A stretch of DNA of 64,000 nt from Legionella wadsworthii DSM 21896 = ATCC 33877 (GTDB lineage Bacteria > Pseudomonadota > Gammaproteobacteria > Legionellales > Legionellaceae), in the NCBI RefSeq assembly GCF_000701265.1, contig NZ_JNIA01000024.1, positions 1 through 64,000 on the forward strand. The letters run 5' to 3'. The translations under genes and the position numbers were made by a program. Of this stretch, positions 19,190 to 28,770 are shown one piece after another. Below the pieces are notes generated by a model. The model was given only the letters and a program-made list of their open reading frames with translations. It made no database searches and was not told the origin of the DNA. The stretch's first letter is position 1. The number at the start of each line of letters is the position of its first letter.

Positions 19190-20212
19190 ATGAGCAGAGA
19201 ATTAAATGTAGCCATAGTGGGGGCCACAGGTGCGGTTGGCGAAACATTTCTTACTGTATTGGAAGAAAGAAAATTTCCAATTAAGAATCTTTACCTCCTG
19301 GCTAGTGCTCGTTCAGCTGGAAAAATAATTGAATTTAAAAAGAAACAACTGGAAGTTTTAGATCTCGCAGAGTTTGATTTTAGCCTGGCAGATATTGCCT
19401 TATTCTCGGCAGGTGGTTCCGTATCTAAAGAATACGCGCCTAAAGCTGTTGCGAGCGGCTGTGTGGTCGTAGATAACAGTTCGTGTTTCCGTTATGAGAA
19501 TGACATCCCCCTCGTTGTTCCCGAAGTGAATCCACATCGTATTGTTGAATATAAAAATAGAGGCATCATCGCAAATCCAAATTGCTCTACCATCCAAATG
19601 GTTGTAGCGCTGAAACCTTTATATGATGCAGCCGGTATTAGCCGTATCAACGTTGCGACCTACCAGTCTGTTTCCGGGACAGGAAAAAAAGCAATTAGCG
19701 AGTTGGTATCTCAAGTAGGGGATCTGTTGAATGGACGACCTGCCAGTGTCAAAATTTATCCACAACAAATCGCTTTTAATGCAATTCCCCATATCGATCA
19801 ATTTGAAGAAAACGGTTATACCCGGGAAGAGATGAAAATGGTGTGGGAAACACGAAAAATTATGGAAGATGATCACATCATGGTGAATCCTACGGCAGTG
19901 AGGGTTCCTGTGATTTATGGGCACTCTGAGGCCATTCATTTGGAGTTAAAAAAACCTTTGACTGCTGAAGAAGCACGCCAAATTCTTTCCAAAGCTCCGG
20001 GTGTTAAGGTCTTGGATAACATTGCTAAAAACAGTTATCCAACGGCAATTAAAAATGCAGTGGGACATGATGAAGTATTTGTAGGCCGTATTCGCCAAGA
20101 CATTTCCCATCCTAATGGATTAAATTTATGGGTTGTCGCGGACAATATCCGCAAAGGAGCTGCATCCAATGCGGTTCAAATTGCAGAAATTTTACAAAGA
20201 GAATACTTATAA
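19190..20212 (+). CDS. asd: Aspartate-semialdehyde dehydrogenase
   Basis: A 340-residue Asd for the lysine/diaminopimelate, threonine and methionine branch. The NADP-binding motif is AIVGATGAVGETFL. The catalytic cysteine is in NPNCSTIQMVVAL. QIAFNAIPHID is a further family motif. The sequence style resembles the shorter Asd type (about 340 residues) rather than the 367-residue E. coli form. The ribosome site AGAGG is upstream of the ATG. It is probably cotranscribed with prmB-aroC. Confidence 0.95.
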   Translation: MSRELNVAIVGATGAVGETFLTVLEERKFPIKNLYLLASARSAGKIIEFKKKQLEVLDLAEFDFSLADIALFSAGGSVSKEYAPKAVASGCVVVDNSSCFRYENDIPLVVPEVNPHRIVEYKNRGIIANPNCSTIQMVVALKPLYDAAGISRINVATYQSVSGTGKKAISELVSQVGDLLNGRPASVKIYPQQIAFNAIPHIDQFEENGYTREEMKMVWETRKIMEDDHIMVNPTAVRVPVIYGHSEAIHLELKKPLTAEEARQILSKAPGVKVLDNIAKNSYPTAIKNAVGHDEVFVGRIRQDISHPNGLNLWVVADNIRKGAASNAVQIAEILQREYL

Positions 20213-20464
20213 CCAGTAACTGGTTTCCATCTGTTAGGGTGAGCTAAGGAATCGTAATTCCAGAGGCTTGCCTTCTTTTAATCCTCATTTATCCTTCTCA
20301 GCCCTTGATTTTCGCCAGGAAACCCATCATATATAGATGATACAGGTTAAAAAGTGCTGAAAATAAAAAACCAACAGTTTGCATGGTAATTAGGCTCAAA
20401 AATCCTCCTAATTTTTATAACCTAAGTTATACTTTGATCAACACTATTGGATATTTTAAAAAAT

Positions 20465-21223
20465 ATGTTAAATGAATATTATTTAAACGATGATATTGAA
20501 GAGCCGGTCCTTGCCAGTAGTACCATATCTTATATTGCCCCCAATGTGTCTGGTAAACGTTTCCATGACTTAAAAACTGGACTTATTCCTTGGGAAACCA
20601 AACTGGATCTCTCTGATTATCAACCAGAGAACGCGCGCCACATGCTTTTGGATTTTATTCATAAGCAAGCTAAAAAATTCAAACAATGCTTATTAATTAT
20701 TCATGGCACAGGTTCGAAGAATTCTTTTCCTTTATTAAAGAATTTAATCAATAATTGGCTGCCTCAAATTCGGGAAGTAGCTGCCTTTCATAGCGCGCAA
20801 CCCAAAGATGGTGGCGTGGGTGCTGTATACGTTTTATTGAATGCTTTTGAACTCCCTGCACCCACTCGTATTGAAAAGAGTACATTTTTAGTGGCTGAAA
20901 CTAAAGCGATGGAACGACAAAGGCGACTCGCTGAGCAACAAGGTGAACGTCGGCTTGCCGTAGTTAAAGCACGCGAACATTCAGAATATGAAGCTACAGC
21001 GGGTCCAGAAGGAGACTTGCAAAATGACATTTTGCAACATCCTCATTTAGCAAGTCAGCGGTTTGATGGTGTAGACTCCCCCTTGAATCCGGAACCTCCT
21101 TTAAACTCTGAAGCGCGACGTGAATTCGATAACGAAAGGCGCAACCAAGAACAAGAAAAACAGCTTCGTTTAGGTAATATGCCAAAATTTAATAATACAC
21201 CTAAGCCTAGAGGTCCCTATTAA
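20465..21223 (+). CDS. Diverged Smr-domain paralogue with charged C-terminal extension
   Basis: About 252 residues from ATG 20465 (an in-frame TTG at 20447 is also possible; no good ribosome site for either). Its first 135 residues align with the Smr protein at 16322-16882: YYLND..EPV matches FYLSD..EPV, GLIPWE matches GQIPWE, LLIIHGTG matches LLIIHGKG, and PKDGGVGAVYVLL matches PKDGGNGAVYVLL. The LDLHG motif is replaced by LDLSD, so nuclease activity is doubtful. Residues 140-252 form a Glu/Arg-rich, probably coiled or disordered tail with no recognised domain. The stop codon overlaps the ATG of the AnkH-like gene by one base, so the two are coupled. Confidence 0.8.
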   Translation: MLNEYYLNDDIEEPVLASSTISYIAPNVSGKRFHDLKTGLIPWETKLDLSDYQPENARHMLLDFIHKQAKKFKQCLLIIHGTGSKNSFPLLKNLINNWLPQIREVAAFHSAQPKDGGVGAVYVLLNAFELPAPTRIEKSTFLVAETKAMERQRRLAEQQGERRLAVVKAREHSEYEATAGPEGDLQNDILQHPHLASQRFDGVDSPLNPEPPLNSEARREFDNERRNQEQEKQLRLGNMPKFNNTPKPRGPY

Positions 21224-22626
21224 TGAGTATAGCCAGTGACATAATCAGCCATAGAATGCCTGATTTTGAGGCTTATCTTCGAGCAGGAGAAACTCTGGAT
21301 GATATTGATGAATATGGTTTTACGCCATTAATAGAATGTGCGATTACAGGTCAGGTCCATATTGCAGAGCAGCTCATAGCGCGTAAAGTCGATATCAACA
21401 AGACTGACGTGACAGGCCGAACACCTTTGCACTGGGCTGTTGATAACAATGATGTCGATATGGCACGGCTGCTGTTAGAAAATGCGGCAGATCCCAATGC
21501 TTATACTCGCAATGGGCTTTCGGTTCTGGTATATCCTGTGTTGCGCAATCAAGAGCCCCTCAAACATTTATTGTACCAATACGGTGCCAAACTGGATTTT
21601 GCGCTGGATTTCATCAATGGCAAACTGATTGGGCATCGATTTGAATTACAAGGTGACGTCGATATAGTCAATGCGAAAGGCGAGTATATTGAATTAGATT
21701 ATGAGGGATTTATTCTCGAATTTACTGTTGCAATAATTCGGGATGCGCTGAAACGTTTTATCAGTAGCTATTCAACACGTCATTTACGCGATTTTTTTCC
21801 CTTAGCCCATGTCATCATCGATGCATTTCTCCTTTCAGAGGAATTGTTACAGTACCAACATTTACCGTTTCTTGATAAACCCCAAGTGGAAAGACTTTAT
21901 GGAATACTACAATCACCCATGTTAATCCTTCCAGCAGCTAGTCGCGGCCATGCCATGGGATTTATCCGTTTTGGCCAATGGTGGGCTAAAATTGATCGTG
22001 GTGAGAATAGCTTGAAAGAAGGAAGTGTGAATATCTATCAAATCACACGTCCAGAAGCGTTAAATATTCAATTTTTACAAAACTTTCTTTATAAAAAACA
22101 ACCTAGAGATTATTTTCATCATCTAATTAACCAGCAATTAGGCCTTATTCCGATGGTCAAGATGCCGATAAGTTCCCAAATCAGCGGCAATTGTTCTTGG
22201 GCAAACATCCAAGCGATCGTAGCAGTGGCGTATGCTATTCAAGGTTTAGAAAAAAATAGTTATTTTAATTCAAAGCCTGCCCTCAATTTTTATGAGGAAT
22301 GGGTCGAGTGGGATAAAGAAAGAGCTATCGACGAGTGCATCCAACGTTTTTATTTGGCCAATCCTGTGCGAAAAGCGAGTTTTGCAGCGATATTGGGAGG
22401 CGTTTTATTCCAGGCACTCAATTATGAGAATAAGAGGCATTTGGAGATGGCTGATAAAATTCTTAAAGTTTTAACTCTACCTGAGTATGAATACATTTTA
22501 AAAAGTTATCTCGAAGAATATTGCGTGAAACGATTAACTAAAAAAGGTAATAATTTACTTAAAATATTAGATGACTGCGGTATTAATCCCAATATTGGCG
22601 TGAATCCCATTGCTACAGGGTTATGA
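21223..22626 (+). CDS. ankH: Ankyrin-repeat effector, AnkH/LegA3-like, with protease-like domain
   Basis: A 467-residue protein. Ankyrin repeats occupy about residues 26-125 (DEYGFTPLIECAITGQ, DVTGRTPLHWAVDNND, TRNGLSVLVYPVLRNQ). The rest is a second domain. Within it, H243 (RGHAMGF), D258 (AKIDRG), Q319 (SSQIS) and C324 (SGNCSWAN) follow the H-D-Q-C order of clan CE cysteine proteases; this is my reading of the sequence. AnkH/LegA3 is a widely conserved Legionella Dot/Icm effector of about this length with a protease-like fold, reported to act on host transcription via 7SK snRNP. Its ATG overlaps the stop of the Smr-like gene. Overall identity to AnkH is by recall. Confidence 0.78.
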   Translation: MSIASDIISHRMPDFEAYLRAGETLDDIDEYGFTPLIECAITGQVHIAEQLIARKVDINKTDVTGRTPLHWAVDNNDVDMARLLLENAADPNAYTRNGLSVLVYPVLRNQEPLKHLLYQYGAKLDFALDFINGKLIGHRFELQGDVDIVNAKGEYIELDYEGFILEFTVAIIRDALKRFISSYSTRHLRDFFPLAHVIIDAFLLSEELLQYQHLPFLDKPQVERLYGILQSPMLILPAASRGHAMGFIRFGQWWAKIDRGENSLKEGSVNIYQITRPEALNIQFLQNFLYKKQPRDYFHHLINQQLGLIPMVKMPISSQISGNCSWANIQAIVAVAYAIQGLEKNSYFNSKPALNFYEEWVEWDKERAIDECIQRFYLANPVRKASFAAILGGVLFQALNYENKRHLEMADKILKVLTLPEYEYILKSYLEEYCVKRLTKKGNNLLKILDDCGINPNIGVNPIATGL

Positions 22627-22765
22627 TCTCTTATGAGTGACTTAATCCAGGTGCTTGGGGCTGTACATCTCAATAGGCAAGCGATACGTGTGACATCTTA
22701 AATAAAACCATTTCTGTGGTTCTTTTTAGATATAACATTTTTCGAGACACATCTTTTTTATCAAC

Positions 22766-22771
22766 TATAAT
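22766..22771 (+). promoter_or_regulatory. Possible -10 element for the small membrane protein gene
   Basis: TATAAT lies 42 bp upstream of the ATG of the DUF1328-like gene, in an AT-rich stretch. No good -35 hexamer is seen at the expected distance. Confidence 0.3.
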
Positions 22772-22812
22772 CAAAGGGTAAGAATTTATCTGATATAGAT
22801 AAGGAGATCATT

Positions 22813-22995
22813 ATGTTAAAGTGGGCGCTTATTTTTTTAGTTGTCGCCATTGTTGCGGGCTTATTTGGATTTCGTGGCGTTGCATCTACGGCATCCAGTA
22901 TCGCAAAAGTGCTCTTCTTTTTATTTATCGTTATCTTCCTTGCATTTTTGATTATGAGCCTATTTGGCACCGCATCGCTTACAGCAGTACCTTAA
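22813..22995 (+). CDS. Small membrane protein, DUF1328 (YtjA) family
   Basis: A 60-residue protein with two hydrophobic helices: [17 protein letters not shown] and [19 protein letters not shown], joined by GVASTASS. This matches the DUF1328/YtjA family of small inner-membrane proteins of unknown function, often stress-induced. AAGGAGA lies 7 bases before the ATG, an unusually strong ribosome site. Confidence 0.88.
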   Translation: MLKWALIFLVVAIVAGLFGFRGVASTASSIAKVLFFLFIVIFLAFLIMSLFGTASLTAVP

Positions 22996-23051
22996 TAATC
23001 GAGGAATAAGGATTTCCATAAAAGAGAACATCATCTATCGAATATCTGAAT

Positions 23052-23084
23052 CAGCTATTTTGAATCATCAAATCAAAATAGCTG
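23052..23084. terminator. Long AT-rich inverted repeat between convergent genes
   Basis: CAGCTATTTTGA (23052-23063) and TCAAAATAGCTG (23073-23084) are perfect 12-bp inverted repeats around a 9-nt loop. They lie between the 3' ends of a plus-strand and a minus-strand gene, so a bidirectional terminator is the simplest reading. The stem is AT-rich, with T4 and A4 within it. Confidence 0.5.
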
Positions 23085-23178
23085 GCAGAAGCGGATTGTA
23101 GTTCATGTTTCGCGTCTTGGATGTTGCACGTTGTATCTGATGCGTCCCAATGCAAAAGAACTAGATGTCTCCATACAT

Positions 23179-24225
23179 TTAACGCAGTGAAGCAATATCG
23201 ATAACAAAACGATAACGTACATCACTTTTTACCACGCGCTCATAAGCTTCGTTCACTTTTTGTATGGGAATTAATTCAATATCCGACACAATATTATGTT
23301 TTCCACAAAAATCAAGCATCTCCTGAGTTTCTTTGATTCCACCAATCATAGATCCCGCAAGCCTTCTTCGGCGGACTATCAATTGAAAGGGTTCAATGGG
23401 AATCGATTCTTCAGGAACTCCGACTACCACCATGGTGCCGTCTCGTTTCAGAAGGGAAAAGTATTCATTCCAATCGATTTTAGCTGAAACAGTACAAATT
23501 ATCAGATCAAAATAATTTTTTAATTTTTGAAATGTGCTTGGATCCGAAGTAGCATAAAATTTATTCGCACCCATCCGTAGCCCGTCTGCTTCTTTATTTA
23601 GGGAATGGCTTAATACAGTTACCTCTGCACCCATGGCATGGGCCATTTTAACGCCCATATGACCAAGCCCACCCAAGCCTAAAATAGCAACTCGTTTTCC
23701 TGGTCCGGTATCCCAATGGCGCAGCGGTGAATAAAGCGTAATTCCTGCACAAAGTAAAGGCGCAGATTTATCCAGAGGTAAATTTTTTGGTATTCTAAGG
23801 ACATAATTCTCATCCACAACAATTTTGGTAGAATAACCTCCTTGAACAAGATTACAGCTATTTTGCTCATAGTTGTTGTAGGTTAAAGTCAATCCACCCT
23901 CGCAATACTGCTCTATTCCTTCATGACAGCTTTCGCATTTACGACAGGAGTCCACAAAACACCCTACACCAACATGATCTCCTACTTTAAATTTGCGGAC
24001 TGATGAACCAACCTGAGCAACGATTCCTGCTATTTCATGCCCGGGTACCATAGGGAATAATGAACCACCCCATTCATCTTTTACCTGATGGATGTCTGAG
24101 TGACAAATGCCACAATACTGAATATCAATGAGAACATCATTTTGCCCTACGTCACGTCGATTAAATGAGTAAGGTTCCAAAGGCGCTTTAGCTCTTGGAG
24201 CAGCATATCCGTTGACAGTTATCAT
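23179..24225 (-). CDS. Zinc-dependent NAD(P) alcohol dehydrogenase (YahK/cinnamyl-alcohol type)
   Basis: A 348-residue medium-chain dehydrogenase. Catalytic zinc residues are in [10 protein letters not shown] and PGHEIAGIV. The structural zinc cysteines are [15 protein letters not shown]. The nucleotide-binding motif is [20 protein letters not shown]. The cinnamyl-alcohol dehydrogenase/YahK branch reduces a wide range of aldehydes, usually with NADPH; the true substrate cannot be told from sequence. A strong ribosome site GGAGAG precedes the ATG. It is a single-gene unit. Confidence 0.9.
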   Translation of the reverse strand: MITVNGYAAPRAKAPLEPYSFNRRDVGQNDVLIDIQYCGICHSDIHQVKDEWGGSLFPMVPGHEIAGIVAQVGSSVRKFKVGDHVGVGCFVDSCRKCESCHEGIEQYCEGGLTLTYNNYEQNSCNLVQGGYSTKIVVDENYVLRIPKNLPLDKSAPLLCAGITLYSPLRHWDTGPGKRVAILGLGGLGHMGVKMAHAMGAEVTVLSHSLNKEADGLRMGANKFYATSDPSTFQKLKNYFDLIICTVSAKIDWNEYFSLLKRDGTMVVVGVPEESIPIEPFQLIVRRRRLAGSMIGGIKETQEMLDFCGKHNIVSDIELIPIQKVNEAYERVVKSDVRYRFVIDIASLR

Positions 24226-24387
24226 TTAAGAACTCTCCTTATTGTGGAATAACTTTTGATAAATTGAATTGATGGACTTTATATTTAAAGAATGGATAAA
24301 AAAATCTAGATTTAAAAGAGATATTTTGCAAGCTAGGGATTTCCTGGTCCAGAGTTTGCTCTGAACCAGAAGGTAGACGAGGCTACT

Positions 24388-26334
24388 TTATTCCTTTATT
24401 GCGGGTTCCCTTTTTTTATTGCCTTCACCCCGAGGAGCTGAGGTTTTAACATTTCCTTGTTGTTGCTGTTGGTTTCCTTTTCGACGGCCTTGATTTGAAG
24501 AAGTACTACTTCCTGTATTTGATCGGGGTTGTTGTTGGCCACTATTCGGACGACGGCGTCTGTTTTGAGATCTTCTATCCCCAGTGCCTTTAGGCGCTTT
24601 TGACTGGCTTGGGTGACGGCCTTGTACTCTTCTAGACTGGTTCTGTTGTTCCGGAGCTGTCGGTTCAGTATGACCTCCAAATAAACTGGACCATAAACGT
24701 TTAATGAAACTCGTTTGTCCACTTTTTACAGGTTGATGCTCCGCGAATGATTTAACTGCTGGTTCATCGCGTAAAGAAGCCTCTGTTTCACTGCTAGGTA
24801 CTTGGAGCTCTGGTTGTTGAATTAAAGTATAACTTGGCTTTTTCGATTTACCCACATTGTCTTCTTTCAGACGTGTTATTGAATATTGAGGTAAGTGCAT
24901 GTACGGATTGGCAATAATCATGACTGAAACGCCATGTCTTTTTTCAATGTCTTTAATGAAATTACGTTTTTCATTAATGATAAAAGTTGCCATTTCTGCA
25001 GGAAGTTGCACTTGTATTTCAGCAGTCTTTTCCTTTAATGCTTCTTCTTCAATAAGACGGGTAATTGCTAATCCGTGAGATTGAATATTGCGGACAGTTC
25101 CCCGGCCTTCGCAACGTGGGCAAACTTCCTGAGCAGTTTCACCCAAGGATAGTCTAAGCCGCTGGCGCGACATTTCCAAAAGACCAAAACGGGAAATACG
25201 TCCAACTTGAATACGTGCTCTATCGGCTTGAAGCGCTTCTTTCAGACGATTTTCCACATCACGTTGGTTTTTACTGGAACTCATATCGATAAAATCGATT
25301 ACCACCAAACCACCCAAATCGCGTAAACGCAATTGGCGTGCAATTTCGTCCGCTGCTTCTATATTTGTATTGAAAGCGGTTGCTTCGATATCTGATCCAC
25401 CTGTTGCTTTGGCAGAATTGACATCAATGGAAACCAAGGCTTCAGTTCGGTCAATGACTAAAGCGCCTCCAGAAGGCAGCATGACTTGACGCTGGAATGC
25501 AGTTTCTATCTGGCTTTCAATCTGATAAAAATTGAACAAAGGAATGCTGCTGTTATAGAGTTTCAAGTTCGGTAAAAACTCGGGTTTTACGCGTTCAATA
25601 TATTGTTTGGCTTTAATATAAGATATTTGATCATCGATAATAATTTCGCTGATGGATTTACGTAAATTATCGCGAATGGAACGGATGATCACATCACCTT
25701 CCTGATGAATCAGGCAAGGAGCAAGTTCTGTATTATAAGCTTGTTTAATGGAATTCCATTGATTACACAGCATATCCAGGTCATCTTGCAATTCTTCTTG
25801 GCTTTTACCGACACCTGCAGTGCGGATGATGAGCCCCATATCTTCCGGCAACACCAGTGCATTAAGTGTTTCGCGCAATTCATCGCGTTCGTCACCTTCA
25901 ATACGTCGAGAGATACCGCCGGAACGAGGATTATTAGGCATTAAAACCAAATAGCATCCTGCTAAGGTGATGTAGGTTGTTAATGCGGCGCCTTTGCTTC
26001 CACGCTCTTCTTTGTCTACTTGAACCAATAATTCTTGACCTTCACGAATCAATGAAGTGATAGGAGGCTTTTCATCGCCAAACTCGTCAGGGTTTCTACT
26101 TAAATATTCCGGTGCAATTTCTTTAAGAGGCAAAAAACCCTGGCGTTTCGACCCATACTCTACAAATACTGCATCCAGGCTGGGTTCCCGTCGCGTCACG
26201 GTTGCTTTATAGATATTCCCCTTCTTTTTCACTTCACCAGGACACTCAATGTCCAGGTCAAATAAATAACGATCTTTTACAAGAGCAACACGAACTTCTT
26301 CAGTTTGTATTGCATTGATTAACATTTTTTCCAT
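24388..26334 (-). CDS. rne: Ribonuclease E
   Basis: A 648-residue RNase E/G. It has an S1 domain near residues 39-120, the 5' sensor/RNase H-like region, and catalytic aspartates in VSIDVNSAK and VVIDFIDMSS. The zinc-link CPRCEGRGTVR is present. It is shorter than the E. coli enzyme (1061 residues): after about residue 510 there is a short, Gln/Arg/Ser/Gly-rich, low-complexity tail instead of the long degradosome scaffold. It is the main mRNA decay and rRNA/tRNA processing endonuclease. It is divergent from rluC, as in E. coli, with a long leader region. Confidence 0.94.
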   Translation of the reverse strand: MEKMLINAIQTEEVRVALVKDRYLFDLDIECPGEVKKKGNIYKATVTRREPSLDAVFVEYGSKRQGFLPLKEIAPEYLSRNPDEFGDEKPPITSLIREGQELLVQVDKEERGSKGAALTTYITLAGCYLVLMPNNPRSGGISRRIEGDERDELRETLNALVLPEDMGLIIRTAGVGKSQEELQDDLDMLCNQWNSIKQAYNTELAPCLIHQEGDVIIRSIRDNLRKSISEIIIDDQISYIKAKQYIERVKPEFLPNLKLYNSSIPLFNFYQIESQIETAFQRQVMLPSGGALVIDRTEALVSIDVNSAKATGGSDIEATAFNTNIEAADEIARQLRLRDLGGLVVIDFIDMSSSKNQRDVENRLKEALQADRARIQVGRISRFGLLEMSRQRLRLSLGETAQEVCPRCEGRGTVRNIQSHGLAITRLIEEEALKEKTAEIQVQLPAEMATFIINEKRNFIKDIEKRHGVSVMIIANPYMHLPQYSITRLKEDNVGKSKKPSYTLIQQPELQVPSSETEASLRDEPAVKSFAEHQPVKSGQTSFIKRLWSSLFGGHTEPTAPEQQNQSRRVQGRHPSQSKAPKGTGDRRSQNRRRRPNSGQQQPRSNTGSSTSSNQGRRKGNQQQQQGNVKTSAPRGEGNKKREPAIKE

Positions 26335-27164
26335 CTATTACCCCATCTTTAGGGCGCAGTCATTTAAGTGGAGATAGTGTAAGGCTCAAAATACCTTAGA
26401 GGTTCAAATGGATTCACTGATCTTTTGCTTTTGGCTGATGTATGGATTTTCTGTGCTTCATTGCATACATAGATATGTTTTGCCGCAGTATTCGAAAATC
26501 CGAGTGATTCACCGAAAGTAGGTAATGAGTCAGTAGCACCGGGAATTGAACAGTAAGTGAATTGATCTTTAGGCGACCCTATAGCCTGGTAAACAGACGT
26601 TACGCAGCTTCCCTGTTCCATAGACTTGATTCGTATGGTTTCTGCAGAGTACGGCAGCGTCTTCAGAACGGTGTTTGAATCCCCATGTACTGACGGGTAC
26701 ATTTTGGTTTGACACTCCGTTCCTCCTGCCATTTTTTTTCCTGCAGCGATTTTCGAAAGAGATCTAAAGAGAGGTGCATGCTGGGAGATATACTGGTTAC
26801 AAATCAAACGGGTTGTAATATGTAGCCAAAGGCGTGCGAAAACCCTGGAGTAATTTGTAATCGATATAAGGCATGTCTGGCATGCGTAGGTTTCTGTTAA
26901 AAATATGCTCAATTTATCTCTGGCATTGGGTCGCTTCCTTCTATCTTTTCTTAAATGGAAGCGCTATTACTTATGTAACTATATTTAACAAGTAATCATT
27001 CATTTTGGTCAGGCAAAGCCCATTTCCTCAATGATTAGCATATACTTTAAAGTAAATAGTCACGCTTTTTATTTAAATGCGTTATAATTCGGTTGCATGG
27101 AAATTATCCACGCTACGGGCGATCATATCAAAAAAATCACGCCCAGCAAACAGGTTTATTGACA
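26335..27164. promoter_or_regulatory. Long divergent region: rne leader and rluC promoter
   Basis: About 830 bp lie between the rne and rluC starts. In E. coli the same divergent pair is separated by a long region that includes a 361-nt rne leader used for autoregulation by RNase E. The part nearest rne (26335 to about 26940) is likely the leader. A 182-codon minus-strand open frame within it (26364-26912) does not look like a protein. A TATAAT (27083-27088) points toward rluC, without a clear -35. Confidence 0.5.
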
Positions 27165-28121
27165 ATGAATGAAGTTAGTTATAAAGAAATCAGTAAGGAA
27201 GAGGAAGGACAAAGGCTGGACAATTACCTGATTCGCATTTTGAAAGGGGTACCTAAAAGCCATATTTATCGGATCATTCGTGGCGGTGAAGTTCGAGTTA
27301 ATAAGAAAAGAGCACAAATCAATTCAAGATTGCAAGCTGGAGACAGCATTCGTATTCCCCCAATTCGTTTATCCGAAGCAAAAGAAGTTTTTGTAGGGGA
27401 TGCTTTGACTAAACGTTTAAAAGAATGCATTATTTTTGAAGATTCTTGTTTTTTAGTCATTAATAAACCCGCAGGGATCGCTGTTCATGGTGGTAGCGGA
27501 CTAAGCCTTGGCGTGATTGAAGCTTTAAGGAAAACCAGGCAAGACTTACCGTATTTAGAACTAATCCATCGTCTTGATAAAGAAACTTCGGGGTGTCTCT
27601 TATTAGCAAAAAAAAGAAGCACACTTCGGGCAATGCATGCTTTGCTTGAAGCGCGTGAGGTGCAAAAATCGTATTGGGCATTGCTTACACATCGATGGGA
27701 AGGGAAAAGACAAGTCATTGTTCAAGCTGCCCTGGAAAAAAATACATTAAAGTCGGGCGAGCGCATTGTGTCTGTGAATGACGAGGGAAAAGCATCAGAA
27801 ACAAATTTTCGGCTTCTTGAAAATTACCAACAAGCCTGCTGGGTCGAAGCAAGCCCCAAAACCGGACGTACGCATCAAATTCGTGTGCATAGTGCCCATT
27901 TAGGGCATGTTATTGTTGGAGATAAAAAATATGGATCACTTGCAGGAGAAATAGAAGGGATAGATAATCAATCTCATCGTCTTTTTTTACATGCGCGATC
28001 CATTCAGTTTGAATTAAACGGTACAAAACATTATTTTCAAGCTGATGCAGATAATCATTTTTCTACCGCACTAAAACAATTGCGTGCGAGGAGCGTAGTT
28101 AGTAATGAGCAATCCATATGA
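27165..28121 (+). CDS. rluC: 23S rRNA pseudouridine(955/2504/2580) synthase
   Basis: About 318 residues from ATG 27165 (MNEVSYKEIS); an upstream in-frame ATG at 27093 would add 24 residues without family likeness. The N-terminal S4 RNA-binding domain reads GQRLDNYLIRILKGVPKSHIYR and GEVRVNKKR. The catalytic motif is LIHRLDKETSGCLLLAK, with the essential Asp. ASPKTGRTHQIRVH is the second conserved motif. The divergent position to rne supports RluC over RluD. It overlaps the next gene by 17 bp. Confidence 0.93.
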   Translation: MNEVSYKEISKEEEGQRLDNYLIRILKGVPKSHIYRIIRGGEVRVNKKRAQINSRLQAGDSIRIPPIRLSEAKEVFVGDALTKRLKECIIFEDSCFLVINKPAGIAVHGGSGLSLGVIEALRKTRQDLPYLELIHRLDKETSGCLLLAKKRSTLRAMHALLEAREVQKSYWALLTHRWEGKRQVIVQAALEKNTLKSGERIVSVNDEGKASETNFRLLENYQQACWVEASPKTGRTHQIRVHSAHLGHVIVGDKKYGSLAGEIEGIDNQSHRLFLHARSIQFELNGTKHYFQADADNHFSTALKQLRARSVVSNEQSI

Positions 28122-28770
28122 TTTGGTAGTATTTGACTGGGAAGGTACTATTGCGGATACTTTAGGGATAGTTTTAAATGTTGTTGCTGAAGAGGCAAAT
28201 TTGCTGGGATTTGGCCATTTTGATCCCCATGAAGCAAGAAAATATGTGGATTTAGGTTTGGTACAGGCTTTAAGGAAGGCATATCCTCATTTATCAGCAA
28301 CAGAACATCAACAACTATTACAAGCCGTACAATTAGCGATACATTCGCGTTCATCAGATGTTTGTTTGATGCCTGGTGTCCGTGAATTGATCTATCAACT
28401 GCATGAGGCAGAAATTAATTTAGCGATAGCCACCAATAAAGGGCATCAATCATTAATACGTGCATTGCAAGCCACAGGTCTGGATACGCTATTTAAAGTA
28501 ACCCGCTCTGCAGGACAGGTTCCTGCAAAACCTTGTCCACAAATGTTGGAAGAAATAATTGATGAATACGGCGGAACTGCCGCAACCACTTTGATGATAG
28601 GTGACTCTCTCACGGATATGGAAATGGCAAAGAATGCCCAGGTAACTGCTGTAGGGATAGACATATACCACCAGCAAGAAGAGTCTGCCCTCAAGGCAGC
28701 TGGTGCTGTGGTCGTGTTTGATGAATATAAACAAATAGTCGATTTCTTAAATCTTTCAAAAAGAAGTTAA
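28105..28770 (+). CDS. HAD-family phosphatase, phosphoglycolate phosphatase-like
   Basis: A 221-residue HAD hydrolase with an alpha-helical cap. Motif I is VVFDWEGTIADT: nucleophile D11 is present, but the second acidic residue is Glu (E13) where the family normally has Asp. Motif II is AIATNKG, the motif III Lys is in AKPCP, and motif IV is MIGDSLTDMEMAKNA. Substrate unknown; phosphoglycolate or a similar small sugar phosphate is likely. It is coupled to rluC by overlap, as often seen in related bacteria. Confidence 0.85.
   Translation: MSNPYDLVVFDWEGTIADTLGIVLNVVAEEANLLGFGHFDPHEARKYVDLGLVQALRKAYPHLSATEHQQLLQAVQLAIHSRSSDVCLMPGVRELIYQLHEAEINLAIATNKGHQSLIRALQATGLDTLFKVTRSAGQVPAKPCPQMLEEIIDEYGGTAATTLMIGDSLTDMEMAKNAQVTAVGIDIYHQQEESALKAAGAVVVFDEYKQIVDFLNLSKRS

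Noticed and set aside
24396-24722. 108-codon alternate-frame open frame over the end of rne
   Set aside because: It is a frame shadow of the low-complexity RNase E tail.
26364-26912. 182-codon minus-strand open frame upstream of rne
   Set aside because: It lies within the expected rne leader, has no ribosome site, no recognisable domain, and a composition unlike the neighbouring proteins.
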